Positions 7,457-15,921 of a stretch of DNA of 36,258 nucleotides are shown in pieces. This DNA is from Thermoplasmata archaeon (GTDB lineage: Archaea; Thermoplasmatota; Thermoplasmata; Thermoplasmatales; Thermoplasmataceae), in contig JAJZWN010000009.1 of assembly GCA_021846695.1 (NCBI GenBank), positions 1 through 36,258 of the forward strand, given 5' to 3'. The first letter of the stretch is position 1, and each line of letters begins with the position of its first letter. A program made the translations under genes and the position numbers. A model generated the notes under the pieces. The model had not been told where the DNA came from, did not search any database, and saw only the letters and a program-made list of their open reading frames with translations.

Positions 7457-7466
7457 CTTAAAATAT
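7457..7466 (+). promoter_or_regulatory. TATA-like box of aconitase
   Basis: CTTAAAATAT is centred about 25 bases before the ATG at 7486. This favours that ATG over the TTG 15 bases earlier as the true, leaderless start. Confidence 0.42.
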
Positions 7467-7485
7467 CATCTTGGCTTTACAATTT

Positions 7486-9999
7486 ATGGAAATACAATAT
7501 AAGAATATGAATATTAACGGGCGGAACCTGAAATATTTTCCGCTTGCACAACTTGCAGGTAAATATGATATTGAAAATCTGCCATATTCACTTAAAATTT
7601 TGCTTGAAAACGTTTTGAGGAACTATGACGGTGTTGATATTGATGAACGTTCAATTGAAAACATAGCCAGGATGAAATCAGGGTCAGAGATGGCATTCAA
7701 GCCTTCCAGGGTTGTTTTTCAGGATTACACAGGTGTTCCAATACTGGTGGATCTTGCTGCTATGAGGGAATACTACAAAGAAAATAAATTAAATGCCGAT
7801 GACGTAAACCCTGCAACAAAATCAGACCTCGTAATCGACCATTCCATAATTGTAGATTCTTTCAGGGGAGAGGAGCCTATAATATTAAACATGAAGGATG
7901 AATTTGAAAGAAATGTAGAACGCTACGATTTTCTTAAATGGTCCCAGCAATCATTCAAAAATGTGAGGATTGTTCCCCCGGGACATGGAATTGTACACCA
8001 GATTAATTTAGAGTATTTATCCTCTGTAGCCGTTATAGAAAAGGATGAAATATTCCCTGAAAGCCTTATCGGTGCAGATTCACATACAACCATGATAGGC
8101 GGCATTGGAGTCCTGGGATGGGGAGTAGGAGGGCTTGAAGCTGAAGCTTCCATGCTCAATGAACCCTACTTCATGAATGTGCCCGATGTTGTTGGCGTTA
8201 ACATAAAAGGATCTATGCCGACAGGAGTTACACCCACAGATGTTGTATTGTATATCACAAAAACACTGAGGTCAAAAAACGTTGTCGGGAAATTCGTTGA
8301 ATTCTATGGAAATATATCTGAACTCACTGCACAGGACAGGGCAACCATATCAAACATGGCTCCTGAATATGGCGCAACAATAGGTTATTTCCCCGTTGAT
8401 TCCGAAACACTTAAGTATTTAAAAGGGACAAACCGCAGCACTGAATCTGTTGAAAAATACTTTAAGGAGCAGGGATTATTTTATAATGGGCCAAAAAAAT
8501 ACACGGATACTGTTGAAATTGACCTTTCAAAAATCAAAAGTGCAGTTGCCGGGCCGAAAAATCCTGATGAGCTTATCAATATAGAGGATTTAAAGGGAAA
8601 AATAGAAGACCTGTTAAAGGAGGGCAATGATGGAAAACTTGTCAAAAACGGTGCTGTTGTGCTATCAGCAATTACCAGCTGTACAAACACATCTGATCCA
8701 TTCGTGCTTCTTGGAGCCGGGCTGATCGCAAAGAAGGCTATTGAGCATAACCTTACCGTGGCTAACACAATAAAAATCAGCCTTGCACCAGGATCAAAGG
8801 TTGTAACAGAATACCTGGAAAAAGCCGGGCTTATGAAATACCTGAACAGGCTTGGATTTGAACTTGTAGGATACGGATGCACAACATGCATAGGAAATGC
8901 AGGGCCTTTAATTCCTGAAGTACAGGACGATATGCTGAAAAACAATGTTAAGACATTTGCAGTCCTGAGCGGAAACAGAAACTTCGAGGGAAGAATAAAT
9001 CCCTATATAGCCGGTGCTTTTCTTGCATCACCCATGCTGGTAGTGGCATTTGCCATAGCAGGGAAAATGAATATTGACCTCATAAATGAACCGATAGGCA
9101 ATGATAATGGAAAACCGGTATACCTGAAAGATTTATGGCCAACAAACGATGAAATAAAAGAATATTTCCACCTTGCCATGGACCCTGAAGTTTATAAGAA
9201 GGAATACGGAGATGTTTTCAAGGGGGACAATAACTGGGAATCCATGAAATCGAGCAAGGGGCTTCTATTCGATTTCAAAGAAGATTCCTCATACATTAAA
9301 ATGCCACCATGGATGTATATGGAGCCGGTTACTGACATTAAGAATGGAAGGATACTTGCAGTATTCGGCGATAAAATAACAACAGACCACATATCTCCGG
9401 CAGGGCCAATAGCAAAGGACTCTGTTGCAGGAAAATACCTTGCATCAATGGGGATAACCGAAATGAATACATTCGGCGCCCGCCGTGGGAACCATGAGGT
9501 AATGCTACGTGGCGGTTTTTCCAATACAAAGATAAGAAACCTTATGGTTAGCCATACAGGTGGCAACACCATCTATTATCCGGATGGGCAGGAAATGAGC
9601 ATATACGATGCAGCAATGAAATACATGAAAAATAAAACTCCCCTGGTTATATTCGCAGGCAAGCAATACGGGTCAGGAAGCTCCAGGGATTGGGCTGCCA
9701 AGGTAACTGCGCTTCTTGGAGTCAAGGCAGTGGTTGCGGAAAGCTTTGAAAGAATACACAGGAGCAATCTTGTGGATATGGGCATAGTTCCGGTTCAGGT
9801 TGATAAGCTGCCCGATCTGAAAGGAGATGAGGTAGTTAACATAGATGGAATAAATAATATTTCCATAGGAAAGGAATTGAATATTTCCATTAACGGAAAA
9901 ACACTTAAGGGGAAAGCCCTGATAAACACAAATGCAGAATTGAACTACGTTAAAACCGGAAACATTCTGAAGTACATTGCCTTATCTGCAAAAAAGTAA
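7486..9999 (+). CDS. acnA: Aconitate hydratase A (AcnA/IRP1 type)
   Basis: Interconverts citrate and isocitrate in the citric acid cycle with a [4Fe-4S] cluster. Cluster ligands are Cys399 (SCTNTSDP), Cys465 and Cys468 (GYGCTTCIGNAGP). Other family blocks are GADSHTTMIGG(I)GVLGWGVGG in domain 1-3 and the swivelling C-terminal domain with FGDKITTDHISPAG and GKQYGSGSSRDWAAK, which contains the active-site Ser and Arg. With 837 aa it is a little shorter than E. coli AcnA (about 890), as in many archaea. I start it at the ATG because a TATA-like box sits 25 bases upstream; an in-frame TTG at 7471 would add five residues. It runs tail to tail with the GNAT/malic enzyme pair. Residues are counted from 7486. 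Confidence 0.95.
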   Translation: MEIQYKNMNINGRNLKYFPLAQLAGKYDIENLPYSLKILLENVLRNYDGVDIDERSIENIARMKSGSEMAFKPSRVVFQDYTGVPILVDLAAMREYYKENKLNADDVNPATKSDLVIDHSIIVDSFRGEEPIILNMKDEFERNVERYDFLKWSQQSFKNVRIVPPGHGIVHQINLEYLSSVAVIEKDEIFPESLIGADSHTTMIGGIGVLGWGVGGLEAEASMLNEPYFMNVPDVVGVNIKGSMPTGVTPTDVVLYITKTLRSKNVVGKFVEFYGNISELTAQDRATISNMAPEYGATIGYFPVDSETLKYLKGTNRSTESVEKYFKEQGLFYNGPKKYTDTVEIDLSKIKSAVAGPKNPDELINIEDLKGKIEDLLKEGNDGKLVKNGAVVLSAITSCTNTSDPFVLLGAGLIAKKAIEHNLTVANTIKISLAPGSKVVTEYLEKAGLMKYLNRLGFELVGYGCTTCIGNAGPLIPEVQDDMLKNNVKTFAVLSGNRNFEGRINPYIAGAFLASPMLVVAFAIAGKMNIDLINEPIGNDNGKPVYLKDLWPTNDEIKEYFHLAMDPEVYKKEYGDVFKGDNNWESMKSSKGLLFDFKEDSSYIKMPPWMYMEPVTDIKNGRILAVFGDKITTDHISPAGPIAKDSVAGKYLASMGITEMNTFGARRGNHEVMLRGGFSNTKIRNLMVSHTGGNTIYYPDGQEMSIYDAAMKYMKNKTPLVIFAGKQYGSGSSRDWAAKVTALLGVKAVVAESFERIHRSNLVDMGIVPVQVDKLPDLKGDEVVNIDGINNISIGKELNISINGKTLKGKALINTNAELNYVKTGNILKYIALSAKK

Positions 10000-10019
10000 A
10001 AATTTTTTAATTTATTTTT
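9990..10019. terminator. Bidirectional oligo-A/oligo-T termination region
   Basis: Between the converging aconitase and acetyltransferase genes the plus strand has A-rich AAAAAAGTAAAAA followed by TTTTTT and TTTATTTTT. Each transcript therefore meets a T-run shortly after its coding end, which is the usual archaeal termination signal. No strong GC hairpin is visible. Confidence 0.35.
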
Positions 10020-10474
10020 GAGTATATTTTTATTAATTCCTTAAAATCAATGCTTTCATAGAATTTTGAAGCCAGGAGGTTGAGCGACGGGAATTCGGCG
10101 CTGACCATTTTTATATTTCTCTGTGCAGCAACTTCCTTCAATTTCTCTATCAATTTCATCCCGATGCCCTTTGCCCTGAATTCAGGCATAACATAAAATT
10201 CCCTTATTCTGGCTTCGTACTTCGGGTCGTAATAGATTCTGAATATTATATCGGAAGTTATCATCCCGATAACCCTGTTTCCTTCCTCGGCCACGAGATT
10301 TATATGGTTATCTTTATCTTCAATAATCCTGATTATTTTTTCAGATATTTCCTTCTCATTCCCCTCAGACACTTTTAGAAGAGGATCGAATTCCTCATTC
10401 AGATGTTTTAATCTCAAAAGCTGCTCCATTACCATTTCCACATCCTTTTTCTCCATTAATCTTATATTTACCAT
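10007..10474 (-). CDS. GNAT family N-acetyltransferase
   Basis: Acetyl-CoA dependent N-acetyltransferase of unknown target. The 155-aa protein has the GNAT core: FRIYYDPKYEARIREFYVMPEFR (strand 4), the pyrophosphate-binding RAKGIGMKLIEKL (motif A, Q/RxxGxG/A), and FYESIDFKE near the end (motif B). The gene lies 10 bases after malic enzyme on the same strand; its Shine-Dalgarno AGGTGAT overlaps the malic enzyme stop codon, so it is translated from the malic enzyme mRNA. That tie suggests a role connected with acetyl-CoA or pyruvate metabolism or acetylation of a neighbouring enzyme, but nothing in the sequence names the substrate. Confidence 0.85.
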   Translation of the reverse strand: MVNIRLMEKKDVEMVMEQLLRLKHLNEEFDPLLKVSEGNEKEISEKIIRIIEDKDNHINLVAEEGNRVIGMITSDIIFRIYYDPKYEARIREFYVMPEFRAKGIGMKLIEKLKEVAAQRNIKMVSAEFPSLNLLASKFYESIDFKELIKIYSKIN

Positions 10475-10484
10475 ATTTAATCAC

Positions 10485-11792
10485 CTATAAATCGAATAAT
10501 TTGTTATACACCTTTCTATTGTTATTTATAATTTCAGACGCTTCCCTGTAAAAACCTTCTGTGGAGTCTGATTTCCTGGCAAGCCCCGATTCAACGCATT
10601 TTCTAGCTACAATGGATGCAACCCTCGGAAACAGGTCAAAATCTTCCATAGATGGCACTATATGGTCTTCAGTGGGATTTTCTATGAAGTCAGCAATTGC
10701 ATAGGAAGCAGCAACCATAATGCCGAAATTTACTCCTTTAGCCCTTGCATCAAGCACCCCACGGAAAACTCCAGGAAACACCATGCTATTGTTTATCTGA
10801 TTGGGGAAATCACTTCTTCCAGTTGCCACAATCCTTGCGCCTGCTTTCTTTGCATCACCTGGCCATATTTCAGGTAGTGGGTTAGCCAGTGCAAATATTA
10901 CCGGGTCTCTGTTCATGGATTTGATCCATTCATCTTTTATAGTTCCTGGAACAGAAACTGAGGCAGATATAACCACGTCAGCCCCCTTAAATGCATTTGC
11001 AGGATCACCCTTCACCCTTTCCTTATTGGTTTCCAGGGCTATTTTATATTTCCACGGGTTTTTAAACATAAGGGCATCAATATCCTGCCTGTCAGGTTCT
11101 ATAATTCCCTTTGAATCTATGGCTATTATATTTCCCTTGTCGAATCCAGCAGCACCGAATAAATAAATAGCGGCAATGTTGGCTGCTCCAGCTCCATTGA
11201 AAACTATTTTTACATCCTCTTTCTTCTTATTCAGTATTCTCAGTGCATTTATAACGCCTGCAAGGATGATTGATGCAGTTCCGAGCTGGTCATCATGCCA
11301 TACCGGTATATCCATTGATTTCTGCAGGCTTTCCAGAAGGAAAAAGCATCTTGGTGATTGTATATCTTCTAAATTGTACCCTCCAAAATATGGCTGTATT
11401 GCCTTTGCCGCTGTAATAAATTCTTCATTGTTATTTACAACCAGTGGTATGGGAATAGCGTTGACGCCGCCTAAATAATTGAAAAGCAGGGCTTTTCCTT
11501 CCATAACCGGAATGGATGCCTCAGGGCCGACATTGCCTATTCCAAGGACTCTCGTGCCATCTGTAAGAATAGCTACAGAATTCCATTTTCCTGTTAACTC
11601 ATATACCAGTTCTTTATCGGCCTGTATTTTCTTGGATACTGCAGCAATACCCGGAGTGTATAGGGATGAAAAATCCCCCATTCCCGTGATTGGCACCTTT
11701 GACAGTGTCCTGATTTTACCCCTGTATTTTTTTGAGATTTCTATGGCAGTTTTGTCAAAGTATTCTGTTCTCTCAGAATCTTTCATTATCAT
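10485..11792 (-). CDS. NAD(P)-dependent malic enzyme (decarboxylating malate dehydrogenase)
   Basis: Oxidatively decarboxylates malate to pyruvate and CO2. Family residues are visible: Tyr45 in SLYTPGIAAVS, Lys100 in PVMEGKALLF, metal ligands Glu142-Asp143 and Asp167/168 in VWHDDQLGTA, and the Rossmann motif FNGAGAANIA (198-207). At 435 aa it is the short malic enzyme without a phosphotransacetylase domain. Cofactor choice between NAD and NADP is not settled. It is the first gene of a two-gene unit with a GNAT protein and diverges from a 2-hydroxyacid dehydrogenase. ATG codons at 11792 and 11786 are both possible starts (residues 1 and 3). It joins the citric acid cycle genes of this window to the pyruvate pool. 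Confidence 0.93.
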   Translation of the reverse strand: MIMKDSERTEYFDKTAIEISKKYRGKIRTLSKVPITGMGDFSSLYTPGIAAVSKKIQADKELVYELTGKWNSVAILTDGTRVLGIGNVGPEASIPVMEGKALLFNYLGGVNAIPIPLVVNNNEEFITAAKAIQPYFGGYNLEDIQSPRCFFLLESLQKSMDIPVWHDDQLGTASIILAGVINALRILNKKKEDVKIVFNGAGAANIAAIYLFGAAGFDKGNIIAIDSKGIIEPDRQDIDALMFKNPWKYKIALETNKERVKGDPANAFKGADVVISASVSVPGTIKDEWIKSMNRDPVIFALANPLPEIWPGDAKKAGARIVATGRSDFPNQINNSMVFPGVFRGVLDARAKGVNFGIMVAASYAIADFIENPTEDHIVPSMEDFDLFPRVASIVARKCVESGLARKSDSTEGFYREASEIINNNRKVYNKLFDL

Positions 11793-11899
11793 AAAAATAT
11801 ATATAAGTTGGTTATTAAAACTTTACGCATAAATCAGAATTCATATTACTGCAATTGCCGATTATATTCTAATACACAGTAACTGCCTATACCGGTAAA

Positions 11900-11910
11900 C
11901 TATTAATAAT
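11900..11910 (+). promoter_or_regulatory. TATA-like box of the 2-hydroxyacid dehydrogenase
   Basis: CTATTAATAAT is centred about 24 bases before the ATG at 11929 and supports that start over the in-frame TTG at 11920. Confidence 0.38.
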
Positions 11911-11928
11911 AATGCTATATTGGCTATT

Positions 11929-12819
11929 ATGATAATCAGCCTTCAGGTTAAATTTGCAGCAATGGATATACCGGATGACTTTCTGAAGATGATGGAAGAG
12001 AAGACCGGTTGCAAAATAGTTAAGGGATTTTCGGATGATGCCGATATAGTTGTATTTGCCGGGAAACCAGAACCCGGGAAAAAAACTGTATTTATGCAGA
12101 GTATTTCTGCCGGGGTAAACCATCTGGATTTTAGAAATATAGATAAAAAAATTGTAATATGCAGCAACGCAGATGCATGGTCAATTCCGGTTGCCGAACA
12201 TGCTATGGCATTAATACTGGCTAAATATAAAAATATCTGTGAATCAAATACGGCTATAAGAAATGGAACTTATAACAGGAAACTATCAGAGTCAATATAT
12301 GGACAGACTATTGGAATAATGGGATATGGCGGCATAGGAAGGGAGGTTGCCATTCGCGCTAAGGCATTTGGGATGCATACCATCGGCTTCGGAAGGACAG
12401 AAAAGAAAGACCCTGCACTGGATGTTTTTTCCATGGAAAGTGAATATGTTGCTAAAAATTCGGATGTAATACTCATAAGCCTGCCCTTAAATAAACATAC
12501 AAGAGGAATGATAGATTATAAATTCCTTTCATCGGTTAAGGGAAATATTATAGTCAACGTAGGCAGGTCTGAAATAGTAAACATGGATGATATGATTAAG
12601 TTCCTTGAGGAAAATAAAAATAAATGGTTCTTAACAGATGTATGGTGGGGCGAGCCGGAAATCAAAGGAGAAATTCCGGAAAATGTTATAATTACACCAC
12701 ATGTTGCCGGACTTGCCAGAAATTTTATGCAGGTTCCTGTGGAAAAAGCATTTGAAAATGTTGTAGCATACATACATGGGAATCCCGGTAACATAGTTAA
12801 CAGAAATGACTACATTTGA
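11929..12819 (+). CDS. D-isomer-specific 2-hydroxyacid dehydrogenase
   Basis: NAD(P)-dependent interconversion of a 2-oxoacid and a D-2-hydroxyacid (candidates: glyoxylate/hydroxypyruvate, phosphoglycerate or lactate type). From the ATG the protein has 296 aa. The nucleotide fold begins with GYGGIG (132-137), and the catalytic triad is Arg213 (NVGRSEIV), Glu242 (DVWWGEP) and His258 (TPHVAG). The N-terminal catalytic domain is degenerate, as usual, with SAGVNHLD and ADAWSIPVAEHAMAL. Shorter than the usual 310-330 aa and without an ACT domain, so serine-pathway PGDH is unlikely. Substrate unknown. It stands alone, divergent from malic enzyme. Confidence 0.88.
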   Translation: MIISLQVKFAAMDIPDDFLKMMEEKTGCKIVKGFSDDADIVVFAGKPEPGKKTVFMQSISAGVNHLDFRNIDKKIVICSNADAWSIPVAEHAMALILAKYKNICESNTAIRNGTYNRKLSESIYGQTIGIMGYGGIGREVAIRAKAFGMHTIGFGRTEKKDPALDVFSMESEYVAKNSDVILISLPLNKHTRGMIDYKFLSSVKGNIIVNVGRSEIVNMDDMIKFLEENKNKWFLTDVWWGEPEIKGEIPENVIITPHVAGLARNFMQVPVEKAFENVVAYIHGNPGNIVNRNDYI

Positions 12820-13068
12820 TGCCATGTATTAGTAAAAAATTTTTTATTTAAATAACTGTGATAGCACAACCAGGCCAGACCACAACTGCATATTTCTACG
12901 TTGAACATAATATTAAAAGCAAAGCCAATAAAGGTTCCGGATATATTATATATATCTGGAATGGCACCTGTTGCCTGTGAAAAGGATGGCAATATCAAAT
13001 ATACTGTGTAACGGAAATACAGCATTATTGCAATGAGAAAGCTTCCATATGCGGGAGTCAATATGATT

Positions 13069-13090
13069 ATATAGTTAAGTCGAACTATAT
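13069..13090. repeat. Inverted repeat, 8-base arms with 6-base spacer
   Basis: ATATAGTT (13069-13076), spacer AAGTCG, AACTATAT (13083-13090), perfect. It may be an operator or an RNA hairpin upstream of the DEAD-box helicase. In AT-rich intergenic DNA such dyads also arise by chance. Confidence 0.35.
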
Positions 13091-13127
13091 CCTTACAGGA
13101 TAAACCATTTTAAAAATTAAATAATTA

Positions 13128-13147
13128 AGTATATATCGTAATATACT
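13128..13147. repeat. Inverted repeat at the helicase promoter, 7-base arms with 6-base spacer
   Basis: AGTATAT (13128-13134), spacer ATCGTA, ATATACT (13141-13147). It overlaps the TATA-like sequences about 25-30 bases before the possible helicase starts (GTG 13160, TTG 13169), where a repressor would block transcription. Confidence 0.35.
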
Positions 13148-13159
13148 ATATCTTATAAA

Positions 13160-14479
13160 GTGTTAAAATTGTCTAGTTTTGAAAATATGGATATATCAGA
13201 AAATTTAAGGAAATCATTAGGCTTAATGAAGTTTACGGAACCAACAGAAATCCAGGAAAAAGCAATTCCTGTAGTATTGACGGGAAAGGATGTTATTATA
13301 CGTTCTAAAACAGGTTCAGGTAAAACAGCGGCATATCTACTGCCTGTGTTGAACTCGGTAGAAAAGTTAAAGGGTAAAGGTGTAAAAGCAATAATTATAT
13401 TGCCGACAAGGGAACTGGCGCTTCAGACCCACAGGGTTGCCTCAAGGCTCGGAAAAATTTCTGGAATAAAATCAACAATTGTATATGGTGGAGCATCCAT
13501 AATAAGGCAGGTTGAGGAACTTCCTGGTTCAGATATCGTGATCGGGACACCCGGGAGAATACTGGATTTATACAACCAGAAATACCTTAAACTTGACCAT
13601 GTCAAGTATCTGGTACTTGATGAAGCGGACCTTATGCTTGATATGGGATTCATAGATGACATAAAGAAAATTATCTCATTTACCCCGGAAGGCAGGCAAA
13701 CTATATTGCTATCTGCAACATTGCCTGCAGAGGTTAAAACAATAGCAAACCATTTCATGAATAACCCTGAGTTTGTAGATGCAGGTGGGGATGAAGCTAT
13801 ACCATCATCAATAAAACACCTTTACACTGTATCTGAGAAGTTTGACAAATTCTCAACTCTTATGTCCTACATACACAGTTATAATTCCAGAAAAGCTATA
13901 GTATTTGTGAAGACACAGAGATCCGGTGACCTTTTAAATCTAATACTCTCAAGATCAGGATTCAATAACGTGCTGATCCATGGTGGAATGAAGCAGCATG
14001 CCCGTGAGAGGTCTATAGCGGATTTCAGGCACATAGATTCAGGGATACTTGTTGCAACAAACGTGGCTGCAAGGGGGCTTGACATTCCAAATATTACAGA
14101 TATAATCAACTTTGATGCGCCGGAGAGTACCGAAACATACGCACACCGTGTTGGCAGGTCAGGAAGAATGGGCAAGGATGGAAGGGCAATGACAATATTC
14201 GATCCCAGCCAGAAAAGCCTTATCCAGAGCATACAGAGAAGAAACAGGATAAAAATGGAGAAAATAAACATAGACCTTGAAACAGAGTACACCGATATCA
14301 ATTACGGCAAATTAATCGCACAGTTCCGTGATAATGAAGAAAACGCCCCTGAACCGGATTACCATAGCCGTGGCAGAAGGCCATCAGGCGGCAGGGATAG
14401 GAGGCCATCTTCCCGCAGGGAAACAGGAAGCAGGCCAGGAAGAAGCAGTGGAAACTACCGCAGAAGAGAACATCAATAA
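13160..14479 (+). CDS. DEAD-box ATP-dependent RNA helicase
   Basis: Unwinds short RNA duplexes; homologues act in cold response, RNA decay and ribosome assembly. All motifs are present in order: Q motif (FTEPTEIQ), I SKTGSGKT (49-56), Ia PTRELALQ, Ib TPGRILD, II DEAD (154-157), III SAT (185-187), V ATNVAARGLDIP and VI HRVGRSGRMG. After residue 400 comes a basic tail rich in Arg, Gly, Ser and Pro (RGRRPSGGRDRRP ... SGNYRRREHQ), which probably binds RNA without specificity. The start is uncertain: GTG at 13160 gives 439 aa, while TTG at 13169 gives a more usual N-terminus (SSFENM) and has a TATA-like box about 24 bases upstream. Monocistronic, with dyads in its promoter region. Confidence 0.93.
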   Translation: MLKLSSFENMDISENLRKSLGLMKFTEPTEIQEKAIPVVLTGKDVIIRSKTGSGKTAAYLLPVLNSVEKLKGKGVKAIIILPTRELALQTHRVASRLGKISGIKSTIVYGGASIIRQVEELPGSDIVIGTPGRILDLYNQKYLKLDHVKYLVLDEADLMLDMGFIDDIKKIISFTPEGRQTILLSATLPAEVKTIANHFMNNPEFVDAGGDEAIPSSIKHLYTVSEKFDKFSTLMSYIHSYNSRKAIVFVKTQRSGDLLNLILSRSGFNNVLIHGGMKQHARERSIADFRHIDSGILVATNVAARGLDIPNITDIINFDAPESTETYAHRVGRSGRMGKDGRAMTIFDPSQKSLIQSIQRRNRIKMEKINIDLETEYTDINYGKLIAQFRDNEENAPEPDYHSRGRRPSGGRDRRPSSRRETGSRPGRSSGNYRRREHQ

Positions 14480-14526
14480 TTAATGCAGCCAATGGCATAT
14501 TCCATTGCCCTGATTTAATATTATTT

Positions 14527-14841
14527 TCAATAAATTGACTTTTCAGGGTCTTTTTCTATATTTACATTAACATTGCGTATTTCTCTCCATGAAAAATTTT
14601 TTCTTACCCTTAAGTTGTTATGCAAATAAACTCCTGAGAAAAACAGGTTTCCTTTATCGTTATATTTTATGGACATTATGGATAGAAATTTATATTCTTC
14701 CCGATCTGTGTAAACGTTGACGGTAAAATCATAAAGAAATGCATATGCGAGTGTCTTTTTTATATCTTCCAACTCCATGCTGGACCGGCTGTCAGATTCT
14801 TCAAGCTTTCCTTCCCTGAAGGATATGGATGCAATTATCAT
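14527..14841 (-). CDS. Small protein of unknown function
   Basis: A 104-aa protein (107 from a TTG at 14850) that I do not recognise. It begins with a short beta strand (MIIASISF), has an acidic helix-like part (ESDSRSSMELEDIKKTLAYAFLYDF), then alternating strands (VNVYTDREEYKFLSIMSIKYN, NLFFSGVYL) and ends with REIRNVNVNIEKDPEKSIY. There is no signal peptide, membrane segment or cysteine. Reasons to think it is real: no gene on the other strand, normal residue composition, and a TATA-like ATATATAATA about 29 bases before the ATG. It sits between the converging helicase gene and the aldo/keto reductase, with no operon partner to suggest a role. Confidence 0.6.
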   Translation of the reverse strand: MIIASISFREGKLEESDSRSSMELEDIKKTLAYAFLYDFTVNVYTDREEYKFLSIMSIKYNDKGNLFFSGVYLHNNLRVRKNFSWREIRNVNVNIEKDPEKSIY

Positions 14842-14894
14842 TTCGGTCAATTTATTGATTGAAACATATTATATATATTTATTTTAACCTGAAA

Positions 14895-15731
14895 TCATAG
14901 ATTCTTTTCCAGGTATTTTATATCATCTTCATTTAAAAGAATATCTGAATTCTTTGCATTCTGCAAAACGTGGGCCCTGTTCGAAGCCCTTGGAATAGGA
15001 AATACATTCTGATTCCTGCTTATGAGGTATGCAAGCGCTATATTGGCATTGGGAACGTCCCCTATAGTTTTTCTTACATGGTCAAAATACTTATTAAATT
15101 GTGGTTGCGTTACCTTCCCATGCCCCAGGGGAAAATATGCCATTACAGCTATATGATTTTTATTGCAATAATCTATCATGGCTTTCTGGCTGTTTCTATG
15201 GAAGACATTATAATTTATCTGGATCGATGTTATTTCATATTTTGAGAGTATTCCCTGTGCACGCTTTAAAAGGTTTAGTGTGAAATTGCTTACGCCTATA
15301 TGCCTCATCTTTCCTGTATCTATCATCTTCTCCATGGTACGCATAGTTTTTTTAAGGTCTACTGCAGGATTTGGAAAATGTATCTGGTATAAATCAATAT
15401 AATCTGTATCAAGATTTTTAAGGCTACGGTTCAGGGCCTTTTCAAGGGATTTCGGTGATAGGTGTGTGGGGAATACCTTTGTAGCTATGAATAATTCATC
15501 CCTTTTGTACGATTTTATTGCTGTTCCAACAAGTTTCTCTGTACGGTACAACTCTGCTGTATCAATGAGGTTAATCCCGTTGTCTATTCCTGCCCTGTAT
15601 GCATCTATTTTCTGATCTTTGCCAGAATATATGCCCAGGTATGTTTTGAATATCCATCGCATATCGTAGTATGTGCCCATGCCGATCGTTGAGGTTTTGA
15701 ACGACGTGTTGCCGAATTCCCTGTATATCAT
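14895..15731 (-). CDS. Aldo/keto reductase
   Basis: NAD(P)H-dependent reductase of carbonyl compounds with a TIM barrel. The catalytic tetrad Asp57, Tyr62, Lys85 and His118 is visible in NLIDTAELY, ATKVF and YQIHFPNP; MRHIGVSNF and the C-terminal PIPRASNRAHVLQNA cofactor stretch follow. At 278 aa it is short but complete for the family. The substrate cannot be read from the sequence; sugar or aldehyde reduction is plausible near Entner-Doudoroff and central carbon genes. TATA-like ATATTTAAATAAG lies about 26 bases before the ATG, and AGGAG four bases before the ATG could help if a short leader exists. Confidence 0.9.
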   Translation of the reverse strand: MIYREFGNTSFKTSTIGMGTYYDMRWIFKTYLGIYSGKDQKIDAYRAGIDNGINLIDTAELYRTEKLVGTAIKSYKRDELFIATKVFPTHLSPKSLEKALNRSLKNLDTDYIDLYQIHFPNPAVDLKKTMRTMEKMIDTGKMRHIGVSNFTLNLLKRAQGILSKYEITSIQINYNVFHRNSQKAMIDYCNKNHIAVMAYFPLGHGKVTQPQFNKYFDHVRKTIGDVPNANIALAYLISRNQNVFPIPRASNRAHVLQNAKNSDILLNEDDIKYLEKNL

Positions 15732-15921
15732 CGTTCTCCTAATGCTAATTCTTATTTAAATATGTTATCATTTAAAATATTACATACTTTGAAAATAAAG
15801 TCGGGTAGCTGTTGAATGGCATAAAAATAAAAAAATTTAGAAAATCCGGCTATAATTGCCATTAAACTTATTCCCTGAAAAATAATATTATATATCCTTT
15901 ATTAATGTATAATAGATTTCA

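Larger units (their letters stand above)
12820..13159. other. 340-base stretch without a convincing gene; hairpins and possible decayed membrane gene
   Basis: No well-supported coding frame covers this gap. On the minus strand an open frame without ATG (TTG at 13061, open upstream to about 13109) would encode a hydrophobic peptide of 83 or more residues with segments such as SFLIAIMLYFRYTVYLILPSF, possibly the remnant of a membrane protein. On the plus strand a strong hairpin pairs TTCCGGATATA (12935-12945) with TATATCTGGAA (12951-12961), 11 pairs including one G-U, loop TTATA, flanked by GCCA (12924-12927) and TGGC (12962-12965). The G-U pair favours an RNA from the plus strand. Two shorter dyads lie nearer the helicase. 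Function unknown. Confidence 0.4.

Noticed and set aside
12810..13061. 83-residue hydrophobic reading frame on the minus strand as an intact gene
   Set aside because: Only a TTG start, no Shine-Dalgarno and no TATA box at a suitable distance; the C-terminal part looks random. Kept only as a possible remnant.
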